From Marinobacter halotolerans (GTDB lineage Bacteria > Pseudomonadota > Gammaproteobacteria > Pseudomonadales > Oleiphilaceae), in assembly GCF_008795985.1 (NCBI RefSeq), contig NZ_VMHP01000001.1:930001-994000 (forward strand): a stretch of 64,000 bases of DNA, in the 5' to 3' direction. The position numbers were made by a program, and so were the translations under genes. This document shows, in pieces, positions 51,640 to 59,144 of this stretch (within the stretch, counting starts at the first letter, position 1; every line of letters begins with the position of its first letter). The notes under the pieces are model-generated. The model was not told the origin of the DNA. It searched no databases and was given only the letters and a program-made list of their open reading frames with translations.

Positions 51640-51743
51640 GCAAGCGGACAGACCACTCCAGAACCGTCCGGAGCCATGGATGGCGGAGGCCGAGCGTACA
51701 GGGACGTATTTACAGCGTGTTCTGGAGTGGTCTGTGCGCTTGC
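51640..51743. repeat. 104-base element with 25-base terminal inverted repeats
   Basis: Arms 51640-51664 and 51719-51743 are inverted copies with 24 of 25 bases matching, starting GCAAGCG and ending CCAGAAC. The 54-base loop contains a further small palindrome (GCCATGGATGGC) and the pair CGTCC/GGACG. It starts 21 bases after the permease stop. It resembles intergenic REP/MITE-like repeats of marine gammaproteobacteria and could serve as a terminator or RNA stabiliser. I saw no second copy in this window. Confidence 0.8.
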
Positions 51744-51792
51744 CGATGCACGGATTCGAGTATCACGTCTCAACCCATGACATCCCTGTAAA

Positions 51793-51821
51793 TTGACCAA
51801 CTTGCGGTCCACACTTATAGT
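51793..51821 (+). promoter_or_regulatory. Sigma-70 promoter of the zapB-like/zapA pair
   Basis: TTGACC (51793-51798), 17 bases, TATAGT (51816-51821), the strongest sigma-70 match in the window. Expected start near 51828, 29 bases before the ATG at 51857. Confidence 0.7.
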
Positions 51822-51856
51822 TAGTTCACTTCTTTCATTCAGGTGTTAAGCGACTC

Positions 51857-52063
51857 ATGGAACAGTCCGAACTACAGGCATTGGCGGACAAGCTGGACCA
51901 GCTGATTGAACGCTGCCACAAACTTGAGCGTGATAACGCCATGCTGCGGGAACTGCAGGATGACTGGAACCGCGAGCGGGCTCAGCTTATGCACAAGAAT
52001 GATCTTGCCAAGCACAAGATTGAAGCCATGATCGGCCGCCTGAGATCCCTGGAGCACCACTAA
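51857..52063 (+). CDS. TIGR02449 family small coiled-coil protein (ZapB-like)
   Basis: A 68-residue, almost wholly coiled-coil protein (LADKLDQLIERCHKLERDN, then WNRERAQLMHKNDLAKHKIE). The family sits before zapA in Pseudomonas and relatives and may be a ZapB-like division accessory protein; this is inference from position and shape. Its stop overlaps the zapA start by one base. Confidence 0.8.
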   Translation: MEQSELQALADKLDQLIERCHKLERDNAMLRELQDDWNRERAQLMHKNDLAKHKIEAMIGRLRSLEHH

Positions 52064-52359
52064 TGGCAGAGAAGCCGACAACCGTTGAAGTAAAGATCCT
52101 CGACAAGGACTACCTGGTCGCCTGCCCTCAGGAGGAACAGGAAGCCCTGCTGCAGGCCGCCCGTCATCTGGACACCAAGATGCGTGAGATCCGCTCAAGC
52201 GGCAAGGTCTTCGGCACCGAACGTATTGCCGTGATGGCCGCACTGAACATCACCCATGACCTGCTCGAGCGGGACACCATGTCCGACGCCGCCAGCAGCA
52301 TCCTCAACGCCATGGATGAGAAACTCGACGGCGCCCTGGGTGATGCTTCCGGTCGCTGA
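52063..52359 (+). CDS. zapA: Cell division protein ZapA
   Basis: Promotes FtsZ filament bundling at mid-cell. 98 residues: ZapA start VEVKILDKDYLVACPQEEQEALLQAA, the KMREIRSSGKVFGTERIAVMAALNI region, then a C-terminal helix. It precedes 6S RNA and fau, an order conserved in gammaproteobacteria. Confidence 0.95.
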   Translation: MAEKPTTVEVKILDKDYLVACPQEEQEALLQAARHLDTKMREIRSSGKVFGTERIAVMAALNITHDLLERDTMSDAASSILNAMDEKLDGALGDASGR

Positions 52360-52394
52360 CAGCAAACCGCCACAAAAGTCGCCGATGACAAGTC

Positions 52395-52425
52395 TTGCAA
52401 TCGCCCCCCGACCTACCCGTATAAT
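52395..52425 (+). promoter_or_regulatory. Promoter of 6S RNA
   Basis: TTGCAA (52395-52400), 19 bases, consensus TATAAT (52420-52425). The RNA 5' end is expected near 52432, matching the start of the closing stem. Confidence 0.65.
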
Positions 52426-52432
52426 CGAAACA

Positions 52433-52610
52433 ACTTCCTGGGCTGTTCGCTGGTCGGATTCGTCCTCGAGCCGATGCGTATTACCCAGGTGGCTACTACA
52501 GGGCATTGTGAGCACGTCCCCTTTCGGGGAAAGCCTAATATGTCACAGCGGCCACCGACCTTGAACTTTGGGTTCAAGGGCCACATCCGATAACGGCAGC
52601 CCGGGAAGCT
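52433..52610 (+). ncRNA. ssrS: 6S RNA
   Basis: About 178 bases between zapA and fau, the standard place of ssrS. The ends pair (CTTCCTGGGCTG with CAGCCCGGGAAG). The central part holds the family features: GAGCCGAT on the 5' side, the large open bubble, and CCTTGAACTTTGGGTTCAAGG on the 3' side, nearly as in E. coli. 6S RNA binds sigma-70 RNA polymerase in stationary phase. The 3' end carries the ribosome site of fau (GGGAAG). Confidence 0.92.
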
Positions 52611-52614
52611 TATT

Positions 52615-53241
52615 TTGTCCACCGTCTCCAACCTGCGCTCAACCCTTCGCAAAGAACTCCGCCAAAGACGCAATGCCCTGACTGAACAGCAGCAACAGGA
52701 TGCGGCTGACAATCTGGCGGTAAATCTATTGCAGCATCCGGATCTTCGCCGGGCCCGGCACATCGCCGTTTATCTGCCCAACGATGGCGAGATCGACCCA
52801 TCCGTCTATGTGAGTCTGGCGCGGCGGCGCGGCCTTCGCTTCTATCTGCCGGTGATCCACCCGGTTCACACCGGGCGGCTGGTATTCAGCCCGTTTACCG
52901 ATGACACCATCCTCAGACCGAATCGCTTCGGCATTCCGGAGCCGGCGTTCAGAGATGGCCTGAAAAGGCCACCCTGGGCTATGGATGCGGTGCTGTTTCC
53001 ACTGGTGGGATTCGATGAAGAAGGTGGGCGACTGGGCATGGGCGGCGGATTTTACGATCGCACGTTTGCCTTTTCCCGCTTCCGGCCCAGACTGGCCCCG
53101 AAGCTGATCGGCCTGGCTCACGAATGCCAGCGAGTGGAGGCGCTACCCACAGAAAACTGGGACGTGCCGCTGCACAGCGTCGTCACAGACGAACGGCGAT
53201 ATCAGGCAAATCAGCAGGAAAGTATTACAAAGAACAACTAG
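52615..53241 (+). CDS. fau: 5-formyltetrahydrofolate cyclo-ligase
   Basis: ATP-dependent conversion of 5-formyl-THF to 5,10-methenyl-THF (YgfA). 208 residues with RKELRQRRNAL near 12-22, the substrate/ATP region GRLGMGGGFYDRTF near 140-153 and a C-terminal GLAHECQ motif. The TTG at 52615 is the only good start, with GGGAAG six bases upstream in the 6S RNA 3' end. Its stop overlaps, in convergent sense, the stop of the 53-residue gene. Confidence 0.93.
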   Translation: MSTVSNLRSTLRKELRQRRNALTEQQQQDAADNLAVNLLQHPDLRRARHIAVYLPNDGEIDPSVYVSLARRRGLRFYLPVIHPVHTGRLVFSPFTDDTILRPNRFGIPEPAFRDGLKRPPWAMDAVLFPLVGFDEEGGRLGMGGGFYDRTFAFSRFRPRLAPKLIGLAHECQRVEALPTENWDVPLHSVVTDERRYQANQQESITKNN

Positions 53242-53399
53242 TTGGCGCGGGAGTCAGCGGGTGGGGCTTCGCTCGTATAGGCACTGGCCGCCGCGGAGAA
53301 ACCCTTCTCGGACGACTGCATTGAAGTAAAGCCGGTAATCACCAGGCCCACTGCAAAAATCAGCACAATTGCGCGAATGATGTCAGGCTTGCGGTTCAT
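53238..53399 (-). CDS. 53-residue single-span membrane protein
   Basis: A small gene read from the minus strand: MNRKPDIIRAIVLIFAVGLV, then ITGFTSMQ and a polar Ser/Ala/Pro-rich tail. One membrane helix at about 9-24. GGAG lies eight bases before the ATG at 53399. The frame is closed by TAG at 53238-53240, which overlaps the fau stop. It follows ilvA by about 144 bases on the same strand. Family and function unknown to me; coding is supported by the ribosome site and the clear helix. Confidence 0.65.
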   Translation of the reverse strand: MNRKPDIIRAIVLIFAVGLVITGFTSMQSSEKGFSAAASAYTSEAPPADSRAN

Positions 53400-53543
53400 G
53401 GCGCGAAGCTCCGATGCTCCAGATTCTAAAAATGATCGAAATCAGTAGGATATTGCCGGTTTCGACAATCTGGAGTAAGACTATCACGCAACTCACATTT
53501 TACAATTTTTGACAGATTAATTTTTAGTAACCTGACCTTTCGA

Positions 53544-55079
53544 TCAGGATTTCCCACCGTTGCCCGCTCCCAGAAAAAGCTGATAAGCCGCGTTGTCCGT
53601 CATGTTCTCGTAGCGGAAGCCGATTTTGTCGAGCATGGCTTCAAAATCCGCCACCTCGTCATCGTTTACCTGAGCACCCAGCAGCACCCGGCTGTAGGCC
53701 GCGCCATGATTGCGGTAGTGGAACATGGAGATATTCCAGCGAGTGCCCATGGACATCAGGAATTTCAGCAGCGCACCGGGTCTTTCCGGAAACTCGAACT
53801 GGAACACTTTTTCATTGGTAATGCTCGGCGCATGGCCGCCCACCATATGGCGGATATGCTGCTTGGCCAGGTCGCTGTCAGTCAGGTCGACAACGCCGTA
53901 GCCGGTCTCCCGCAGCTCCTGCACCAGTTCATCCCGGCCCAGACCGCCGGCCTGAATCTGGATACCCACGAAGATAGTTGCGTCAGTGGCATCGGCGTAG
54001 CGGTAGTTGAATTCGGTGATGCTGCGTTTGTGCAAGGCGTTAATGAACGTCTTGAAGGCACCCGGCTTCTCCGGAATGGTGACCGCCAGGATGGCTTCGC
54101 GCTTTTCGCCAATCTCGGTACGCTCGGAGATATAACGCAGACGGTCGAAGTTCATATTGGCCCCGCTCAGGGTAACCGCCATGTTTTCGCCCTCGATCTT
54201 TTCCCGCTCGATGTACTTCTTGACCCCGGCCACGCCCAGCGCGCCGGCCGGCTCGGCAATGGAGCGGGTATCCTCGAAAATATCCTTGATGGCGGCGCAG
54301 ATTTCATCCGTGGACACGGTGATCACTTCATCCACGTGGTCCTTGCAGATCTCCCAGGGATGGGCGCCAATCTGTTTGACCGCCACACCATCGGCGAAGA
54401 TGCCCACTTCTGGCAGGATCACTCGCTCTCCGGCCGCCAGCGCCGCCTGCAGGCAGTTGGAATCCTCGGGCTCTACCCCGATGACTTTGACCTCGGGGCG
54501 GAGATACTTGATATAGGCCGCCATGCCGGCAATCAGGCCACCGCCACCGACGCAGACAAACACCGCGTGCAGAGGCTTGGAGAACTGCCACATCAGTTCC
54601 ATGGCCACCGTGCCCTGGCCGGCGATTACGTCCGGGTCGTCATAGGGCGGGATATAGGTGTAACCATGCTTCTTGATCAGCTCCTGGGCATGGGCCGCGG
54701 CTTCATCAAAGGCATCGCCCTTGAGCACCACTTTGGCGCCATGGTCCCTCACGGCACGTACCTTGATCTCCGGGGTGGTCTGCGGCATCACGATCACGGC
54801 CTTGATACCCAGGTGCTTGGCACCCAGCGCAACGCCCTGGGCGTGATTGCCCGCCGAGGCACAAATGACGCCTTTCGATTTCTGTTCTTCCGACAGGTGG
54901 GCAATCCGGTTGTAGGCGCCGCGAATCTTGAAAGAAAACACCGGCTGCAGGTCTTCACGCTTGAGCAGAATGTTATTGCCAAAGCGCTTTGAGAGGCTGC
55001 GGGCCTCGGTCAGCGGTGTCTCGATGGCCACGTCGTAAACGCGGGCGTCGAGGATTTTCTTGATGTAACGTTGCGGCAT
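53544..55079 (-). CDS. ilvA: Threonine ammonia-lyase (threonine deaminase), biosynthetic
   Basis: PLP enzyme turning threonine to 2-oxobutanoate, first step to isoleucine. 511 residues: PLP lysine in FSFKIRGAYN near 55-64, glycine loop CVGGGGLIAGMAAY near 187-200, and two C-terminal ACT-like domains (about 330-505) for allosteric control by isoleucine. I chose the ATG at 55079 (MPQRYIKKIL); an upstream start at 55118 adds 13 non-conserved residues. Divergent from rpiA. Confidence 0.95.
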   Translation of the reverse strand: MPQRYIKKILDARVYDVAIETPLTEARSLSKRFGNNILLKREDLQPVFSFKIRGAYNRIAHLSEEQKSKGVICASAGNHAQGVALGAKHLGIKAVIVMPQTTPEIKVRAVRDHGAKVVLKGDAFDEAAAHAQELIKKHGYTYIPPYDDPDVIAGQGTVAMELMWQFSKPLHAVFVCVGGGGLIAGMAAYIKYLRPEVKVIGVEPEDSNCLQAALAAGERVILPEVGIFADGVAVKQIGAHPWEICKDHVDEVITVSTDEICAAIKDIFEDTRSIAEPAGALGVAGVKKYIEREKIEGENMAVTLSGANMNFDRLRYISERTEIGEKREAILAVTIPEKPGAFKTFINALHKRSITEFNYRYADATDATIFVGIQIQAGGLGRDELVQELRETGYGVVDLTDSDLAKQHIRHMVGGHAPSITNEKVFQFEFPERPGALLKFLMSMGTRWNISMFHYRNHGAAYSRVLLGAQVNDDEVADFEAMLDKIGFRYENMTDNAAYQLFLGAGNGGKS

Positions 55080-55170
55080 GGTGCTTTCCAGATGCGAAGA
55101 TTCGTCGGCAAAACGCACAGTGTAGAAACTTTGGTCGGGTGCCGTCTATAAGGCAGAGGCCCTGAACCGC

Positions 55171-55176
55171 TATAAT
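55171..55176 (+). promoter_or_regulatory. -10 element of the rpiA promoter
   Basis: A consensus TATAAT lies 41 bases before the rpiA ATG. No good -35 is seen at 16-18 bases, so the promoter may need an activator or lean on the -10. Confidence 0.4.
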
Positions 55177-55216
55177 GTCGCCGTCTTTCCACTTTCTGCA
55201 TTAACCGGAGCCCACC

Positions 55217-55897
55217 ATGAATCAGGATGAACTGAAACAGGCCGTCGCCCAGGCCGCGCTCGACTACATCAAGCCTCACCTGGACCAGGACAGCATCATT
55301 GGCGTGGGCACCGGCAGCACCGCCAACTGCTTTATCGATCTGCTGGGTAAGGTGCGCAATGATTTCGACGGTGCCGTCGCCAGTTCCGATGCCACCGCAG
55401 AGCGGCTGAAGAGTCACGGCATTCCAGTGTATGACCTGAACAGTGCCGCGCCGCTGGAGTTTTATGTGGACGGCGCCGATGAAGTGAACGAGCGCCTTGA
55501 GCTGATCAAGGGCGGCGGTGGCGCCCTCACCCGCGAGAAGATTGTGGCGGAGGTGTCGAAGACGTTTATCTGCATCGCGGACGAGTCCAAGAAGGTGGAT
55601 ATTCTTGGCGACTTCCCGCTGCCCGTGGAAGTTCTGCCCATGGCCCGCAGCCATGTGGGCCGCGAGATTGTGAAGCTGGGGGGCGATCCGGTGTATCGCG
55701 AGGGTTTCACCACGGACAACGGCAATGTAATCCTTGATATCTACAATCTGGACATTTCCCGCCCGATTCAGATGGAAGAGAAGCTGAACAACATTGTAGG
55801 CATTGTGACCAATGGGCTGTTTGCTCGGCGGCCGGCTGATTTGTTGCTTCTGGGAACCTCCAATGGGGTTCAGAGTATTCCTCGTAAAGGCGTCTGA
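55217..55897 (+). CDS. rpiA: Ribose-5-phosphate isomerase A
   Basis: Interconverts ribose 5-phosphate and ribulose 5-phosphate in the pentose phosphate pathway. 226 residues with [12 protein letters not shown] near 27-38, [10 protein letters not shown] near 84-93 and [14 protein letters not shown] near 96-109 (catalytic Glu). An AGCCCACC-like weak ribosome site precedes the ATG. Divergent from ilvA, as in Pseudomonas. Confidence 0.96.
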   Translation: MNQDELKQAVAQAALDYIKPHLDQDSIIGVGTGSTANCFIDLLGKVRNDFDGAVASSDATAERLKSHGIPVYDLNSAAPLEFYVDGADEVNERLELIKGGGGALTREKIVAEVSKTFICIADESKKVDILGDFPLPVEVLPMARSHVGREIVKLGGDPVYREGFTTDNGNVILDIYNLDISRPIQMEEKLNNIVGIVTNGLFARRPADLLLLGTSNGVQSIPRKGV

Positions 55898-55916
55898 CTC
55901 TTTTCGGGCCTATGAC

Positions 55917-55936
55917 AACCAAGCGCTTGCTTGGTT
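55917..55936 (+). promoter_or_regulatory. Palindromic operator before the acyl-CoA dehydrogenase gene
   Basis: AACCAAGCGCTTGCTTGGTT has eight-base perfect inverted arms around GCTT. It overlaps a plausible -35 (TTGCTT, 55928-55933), with a -10-like TAAGAC at 55950-55955. Sites of this kind bind TetR-family regulators of fatty-acid and acyl-CoA genes. No regulator gene is adjacent. Confidence 0.6.
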
Positions 55937-55989
55937 TCTTAAAGTGCGATAAGACTACCTCATGTAATTTCGATTGAGGAAGCAAGTCC

Positions 55990-57129
55990 GTGTCTGACTA
56001 TTTCAACGATACCCACGAGCAGGTTCGCCAGAGCGCCCGCAAGTTTATTGCCACCCATGTACTGCCCTATATCGATGAATGGGAAGAGGCCGGGGAGTTC
56101 CCCCGGGATCTTTACCGAAAGGCCGGTGAGGCGGGGCTTTTGGGTGTGGGGTTTCCGGAGAGTCTGGGCGGTGTCGGGGAAGACGACATTTTCATGAAGG
56201 TGGCGGTTTCCGAGGAGCTGATGCGGTCGACGTCCGGCGGTCTGGTGGCTGGGCTGGGGTCGCTGGATATCGGGTTACCGCCGGTGGCCAAGTGGGCCAG
56301 GCCGGAGGTGAAGGAAGCCATTGTTCCACCGGTTCTGCGTGGCGAGAAGATTGCAGCGCTGGCAGTGACTGAGCCCGGCGGTGGTTCGGATGTGGCCAAT
56401 CTTAAAACCAGGGCCGTGAAAGACGGTGACCATTACATCGTTAACGGTAGTAAGACGTTTATTACCAGCGGTATGCGGGCGGACCACTTTACCGTGGCGG
56501 TGCGCACCGGTGGCGAGGGCCATGGCGGTATCAGCCTGCTGCTGATCGACCGGGACATGCCCGGCTTTGCCAATGGCAAAAAGCTGAAGAAGATGGGCTG
56601 GTGGGCCAGTGATACGGCGGAGCTGTTCTTTGAGGATTGCCGGGTGCCGGCTAACCGGCTGGTTGGCGCGGAGAACGCCGGGTTTATTGCCATCATGAGC
56701 AACTTTCTGTTCGAGCGCCTGAGCCTGGCCATCATGGCCTATATGACGGCTGAAATGGCACTGGAAGCCGCCATTGACTGGTCGAAACGGCGTGAGGCCT
56801 TTGGCCGTTCCATCAGTGGCTTTCAGGTCACCCGCCACAAGCTGGTGGATATGGCCACCCAGGTGGAAGTCGCCCGGGAGTACACCTACCGTTGTGCGGC
56901 GCTGATGCAGGCGGGCAAGAACCCCATCAAGCAGGTAGCCATGGCAAAGAACTTTGCGGTGGAGGTTTGCGAGAAGGTCACCCGTGAAGCGGTGCAGATT
57001 TATGGCGGCATGGGCTATATGCGAGAATCCGTCGTTGAGCGGCTCTATCGGGATGGAAAAATTCTGTCCATCGGTGGTGGCACAGACGAGATCATGAAGG
57101 AGTTGATCGCCAAGCAGATGCGACTATGA
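55990..57129 (+). CDS. Acyl-CoA dehydrogenase, isovaleryl/long-chain type
   Basis: FAD flavoprotein for alpha,beta-desaturation of an acyl-CoA, 379 residues. Signature 1 ALAVTEPGGGSDVANL is near 123-138 and QIYGGMGYMRESVVERLYRD near 337-356. At the usual C-terminal position of the catalytic Glu the sequence reads IGGGTDEI, with no Glu. The base is probably Glu242 in FLFERLSLA, the position used by isovaleryl-CoA and long-chain enzymes. GTG start at 55990 follows GAGGAAG. Single gene under the palindrome at 55917. Confidence 0.88.
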   Translation: MSDYFNDTHEQVRQSARKFIATHVLPYIDEWEEAGEFPRDLYRKAGEAGLLGVGFPESLGGVGEDDIFMKVAVSEELMRSTSGGLVAGLGSLDIGLPPVAKWARPEVKEAIVPPVLRGEKIAALAVTEPGGGSDVANLKTRAVKDGDHYIVNGSKTFITSGMRADHFTVAVRTGGEGHGGISLLLIDRDMPGFANGKKLKKMGWWASDTAELFFEDCRVPANRLVGAENAGFIAIMSNFLFERLSLAIMAYMTAEMALEAAIDWSKRREAFGRSISGFQVTRHKLVDMATQVEVAREYTYRCAALMQAGKNPIKQVAMAKNFAVEVCEKVTREAVQIYGGMGYMRESVVERLYRDGKILSIGGGTDEIMKELIAKQMRL

Positions 57130-57146
57130 AGGATACCAAGGTTTAG

Positions 57147-57175
57147 TTTCGATCCATTGGTTTGTGCCGTATAAT
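57147..57175 (+). promoter_or_regulatory. Promoter of ppa
   Basis: TTTCGA (57147-57152), 17 bases, TATAAT (57170-57175). Expected start near 57182, 43 bases before the ATG. Confidence 0.5.
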
Positions 57176-57224
57176 TGCGCCCACTTTTTAAACGCAGTTA
57201 AACGCACTTCAGAAAGGATCGCAC

Positions 57225-57752
57225 ATGAACTTTGACAACATTCCGGCTGGTAAGAACCCGCCCGAAGACATCTACGTCGCCATTGAAATCCCCTCCAACA
57301 GCTCACCTGTAAAGTACGAGCTGGACAAGGCCATGGGCGCCCTGCTGGTTGACCGTTTCATGGCCACCCCCATGTTCTACCCTGCCAACTATGGTTTCAT
57401 CCCCCACACCCTGGCAGACGACGGCGACCCGCTGGATGTGCTGGTGGTTACACCCTATCCGGTTCAGGCAGGTTCGGTTATCCGCTGCCGTCCGGTAGGC
57501 GTGCTGAATATGGAAGATGAAGCCGGTGGCGATGCCAAGCTGGTTGCGGTTCCCCATGACAAGCTGACCAACTCCTACAGCAATGTAAAAGACGTGGACG
57601 ACCTGCCACAACTGCTGCGGGACCAGATCCATCACTTCTTCGAGAACTACAAAACCCTGGAGCCGGGCAAGTGGGTCAAGGTTCAGGGTTGGGCTAACGC
57701 CGCCGAAGCCAGAAAGGCGATTGAAGCTTCAATCAAGGCCTACAAGAACTGA
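57225..57752 (+). CDS. ppa: Inorganic pyrophosphatase
   Basis: Cytoplasmic class I pyrophosphatase, 175 residues. The metal and substrate residues are visible in [11 protein letters not shown] near 64-74 (DxDPxD pattern) and in KDVDDLPQ near 123-130, with [18 protein letters not shown] at the front. AGAAAGGA precedes the ATG. Ends in a strong bidirectional terminator. Confidence 0.97.
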   Translation: MNFDNIPAGKNPPEDIYVAIEIPSNSSPVKYELDKAMGALLVDRFMATPMFYPANYGFIPHTLADDGDPLDVLVVTPYPVQAGSVIRCRPVGVLNMEDEAGGDAKLVAVPHDKLTNSYSNVKDVDDLPQLLRDQIHHFFENYKTLEPGKWVKVQGWANAAEARKAIEASIKAYKN

Positions 57753-57775
57753 TCAGCACACCAGTTCTCAGGCAC

Positions 57776-57813
57776 AAAAAAACGGGCCAGTTTGAACTGG
57801 CCCTTTTTTTTTT
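57776..57813. terminator. Bidirectional terminator between ppa and the DUF2333 gene
   Basis: Stem GGGCCAGTT/AACTGGCCC (57784-57803) with a two-base loop, seven A residues before it and ten T residues after it. It serves both convergent genes. Confidence 0.92.
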
Positions 57814-57830
57814 GCGATGAAGGGGAACCA

Positions 57831-58880
57831 TCAGCCCCTTGAGAGAAGGTCCCGCATATCGCTGATCGCCGCACTGGCCCTTGAGAGATAGGCCGCCATG
57901 GTCAGTGAATGGTTGGCAAGAACGCCATAGCCACTGCCGTTCAGCACCACGGGGCTCCACATTTCGCCCTGCGCGCCTTCCAGTTCAATAATCACCTGCT
58001 TGATGCTGGATACCGCATTCTTGTCGACCAGCACCTCGCGGAAGTCCACTTCAATCGCCTTGAACAAGTGCAGCAGCGCCCAGGAACCGCCCCTGGCTTC
58101 GTAGAACACGTCGTCGATCTGGGTCCAGGGCGTCTTTACCTGTTCCCCAAGCGCTTCTTCCTGTAACGGATTATCGGGGTTGATGTTGGCAACGGCGTCC
58201 GACACAGAGGCCTTGCCCACACTTTCACCCAACGTCCGGGACAAGCTGCCCAGCCGTGACTCCACGTTTACCAGCCAGCTTGCCAGGTTGTCGGCCCGGG
58301 CGAAAAACTGGGCCTTGGGCTGTTCAGGATTGGACAGCCGGTCCAGGTAGCTCCGCAGCGCGCGAATACCCCGTCGATACTCCGCCTCGGTAGACGGAAT
58401 AGCCCAGCTTCCGCTGTCGAAGTGGAGTTGCGGCTCGGCAATGGTCAGGTCCGGATCTTCCGCTGACTGGCTCTGGGAACGGCTGATGTCCTGGCGCATC
58501 GACCGGGAAAAGTCCCGCAACTGGACCAGCACGCCATATTCCCAGTTGGGCATGTTGTCCAGCCACACGCCCGGCGGGAAAATGTCGTTGGAAAGATAGC
58601 CGCCTGGCTTCTCTAGCAGGGTCTCCCCCAGCCGGATCATGGTCACCGTGGTGGCGAACCCGGTAACGGGCTCCCGCTGCATCTCATTGGCGACGGAACG
58701 AACGTGGTCGCGAACGGAATAGACCTCTGGCTCGCTGCTCCAGAACATGCCCAACACCAGCGCTACCAGCAGATAGATGACAATAGCGACCATCAGGAGC
58801 TTGCCGACGATACCGCCGCCGCCAAAATCCCGGACGTCGTCCTTGCGATCACTGAAATACTGCCTGATTTTTCCCGCCAT
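57831..58880 (-). CDS. DUF2333 family membrane-anchored protein
   Basis: A 349-residue protein with one N-terminal membrane span (KLLMVAIVIYLLVALVLGMF, about 27-46) and a large, mostly helical periplasmic part. The family name is from the pattern VTGFATTVTMIRLGETLLEKPGGYLSNDI near 74-102 and VLNGSGYGVLANHSLTMAAYLSRA near the C-terminus. The function is unknown. Divergent from the diguanylate cyclase gene with a 264-base gap. Confidence 0.82.
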   Translation of the reverse strand: MAGKIRQYFSDRKDDVRDFGGGGIVGKLLMVAIVIYLLVALVLGMFWSSEPEVYSVRDHVRSVANEMQREPVTGFATTVTMIRLGETLLEKPGGYLSNDIFPPGVWLDNMPNWEYGVLVQLRDFSRSMRQDISRSQSQSAEDPDLTIAEPQLHFDSGSWAIPSTEAEYRRGIRALRSYLDRLSNPEQPKAQFFARADNLASWLVNVESRLGSLSRTLGESVGKASVSDAVANINPDNPLQEEALGEQVKTPWTQIDDVFYEARGGSWALLHLFKAIEVDFREVLVDKNAVSSIKQVIIELEGAQGEMWSPVVLNGSGYGVLANHSLTMAAYLSRASAAISDMRDLLSRG

Positions 58881-59086
58881 CAGTTGTTTACTCTCCTGTC
58901 ATGAATTCTCACTGTGAATACCATGCAGCAATGCCCCGGTATATGCAATTTGCAGGGCCTAATACCCCGAAAAACCCCGTTATTAAGCGTTATACGCCCG
59001 TGATTGTTGACAAAGATTTACACAGCGTCACCTACGCCCACAACACTAAACACTATAAACTCTGCAAAACGACTAATGTGAAGTCT

Positions 59087-59113
59087 GGCTGTCCGGACCG
59101 GAACCGGACAGCC
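59087..59113 (+). repeat. Ten-base perfect hairpin in the leader of the diguanylate cyclase gene
   Basis: GGCTGTCCGG (59087-59096) and CCGGACAGCC (59104-59113) enclose ACCGGAA. It ends 31 bases before the ATG at 59145. Followed by CAAAAAA, not T, so on the plus strand it is not a terminator. It could be a leader RNA structure. Confidence 0.6.
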
Positions 59114-59144
59114 CAAAAAACTAGAAAAAACAGGCCGGAACAAA

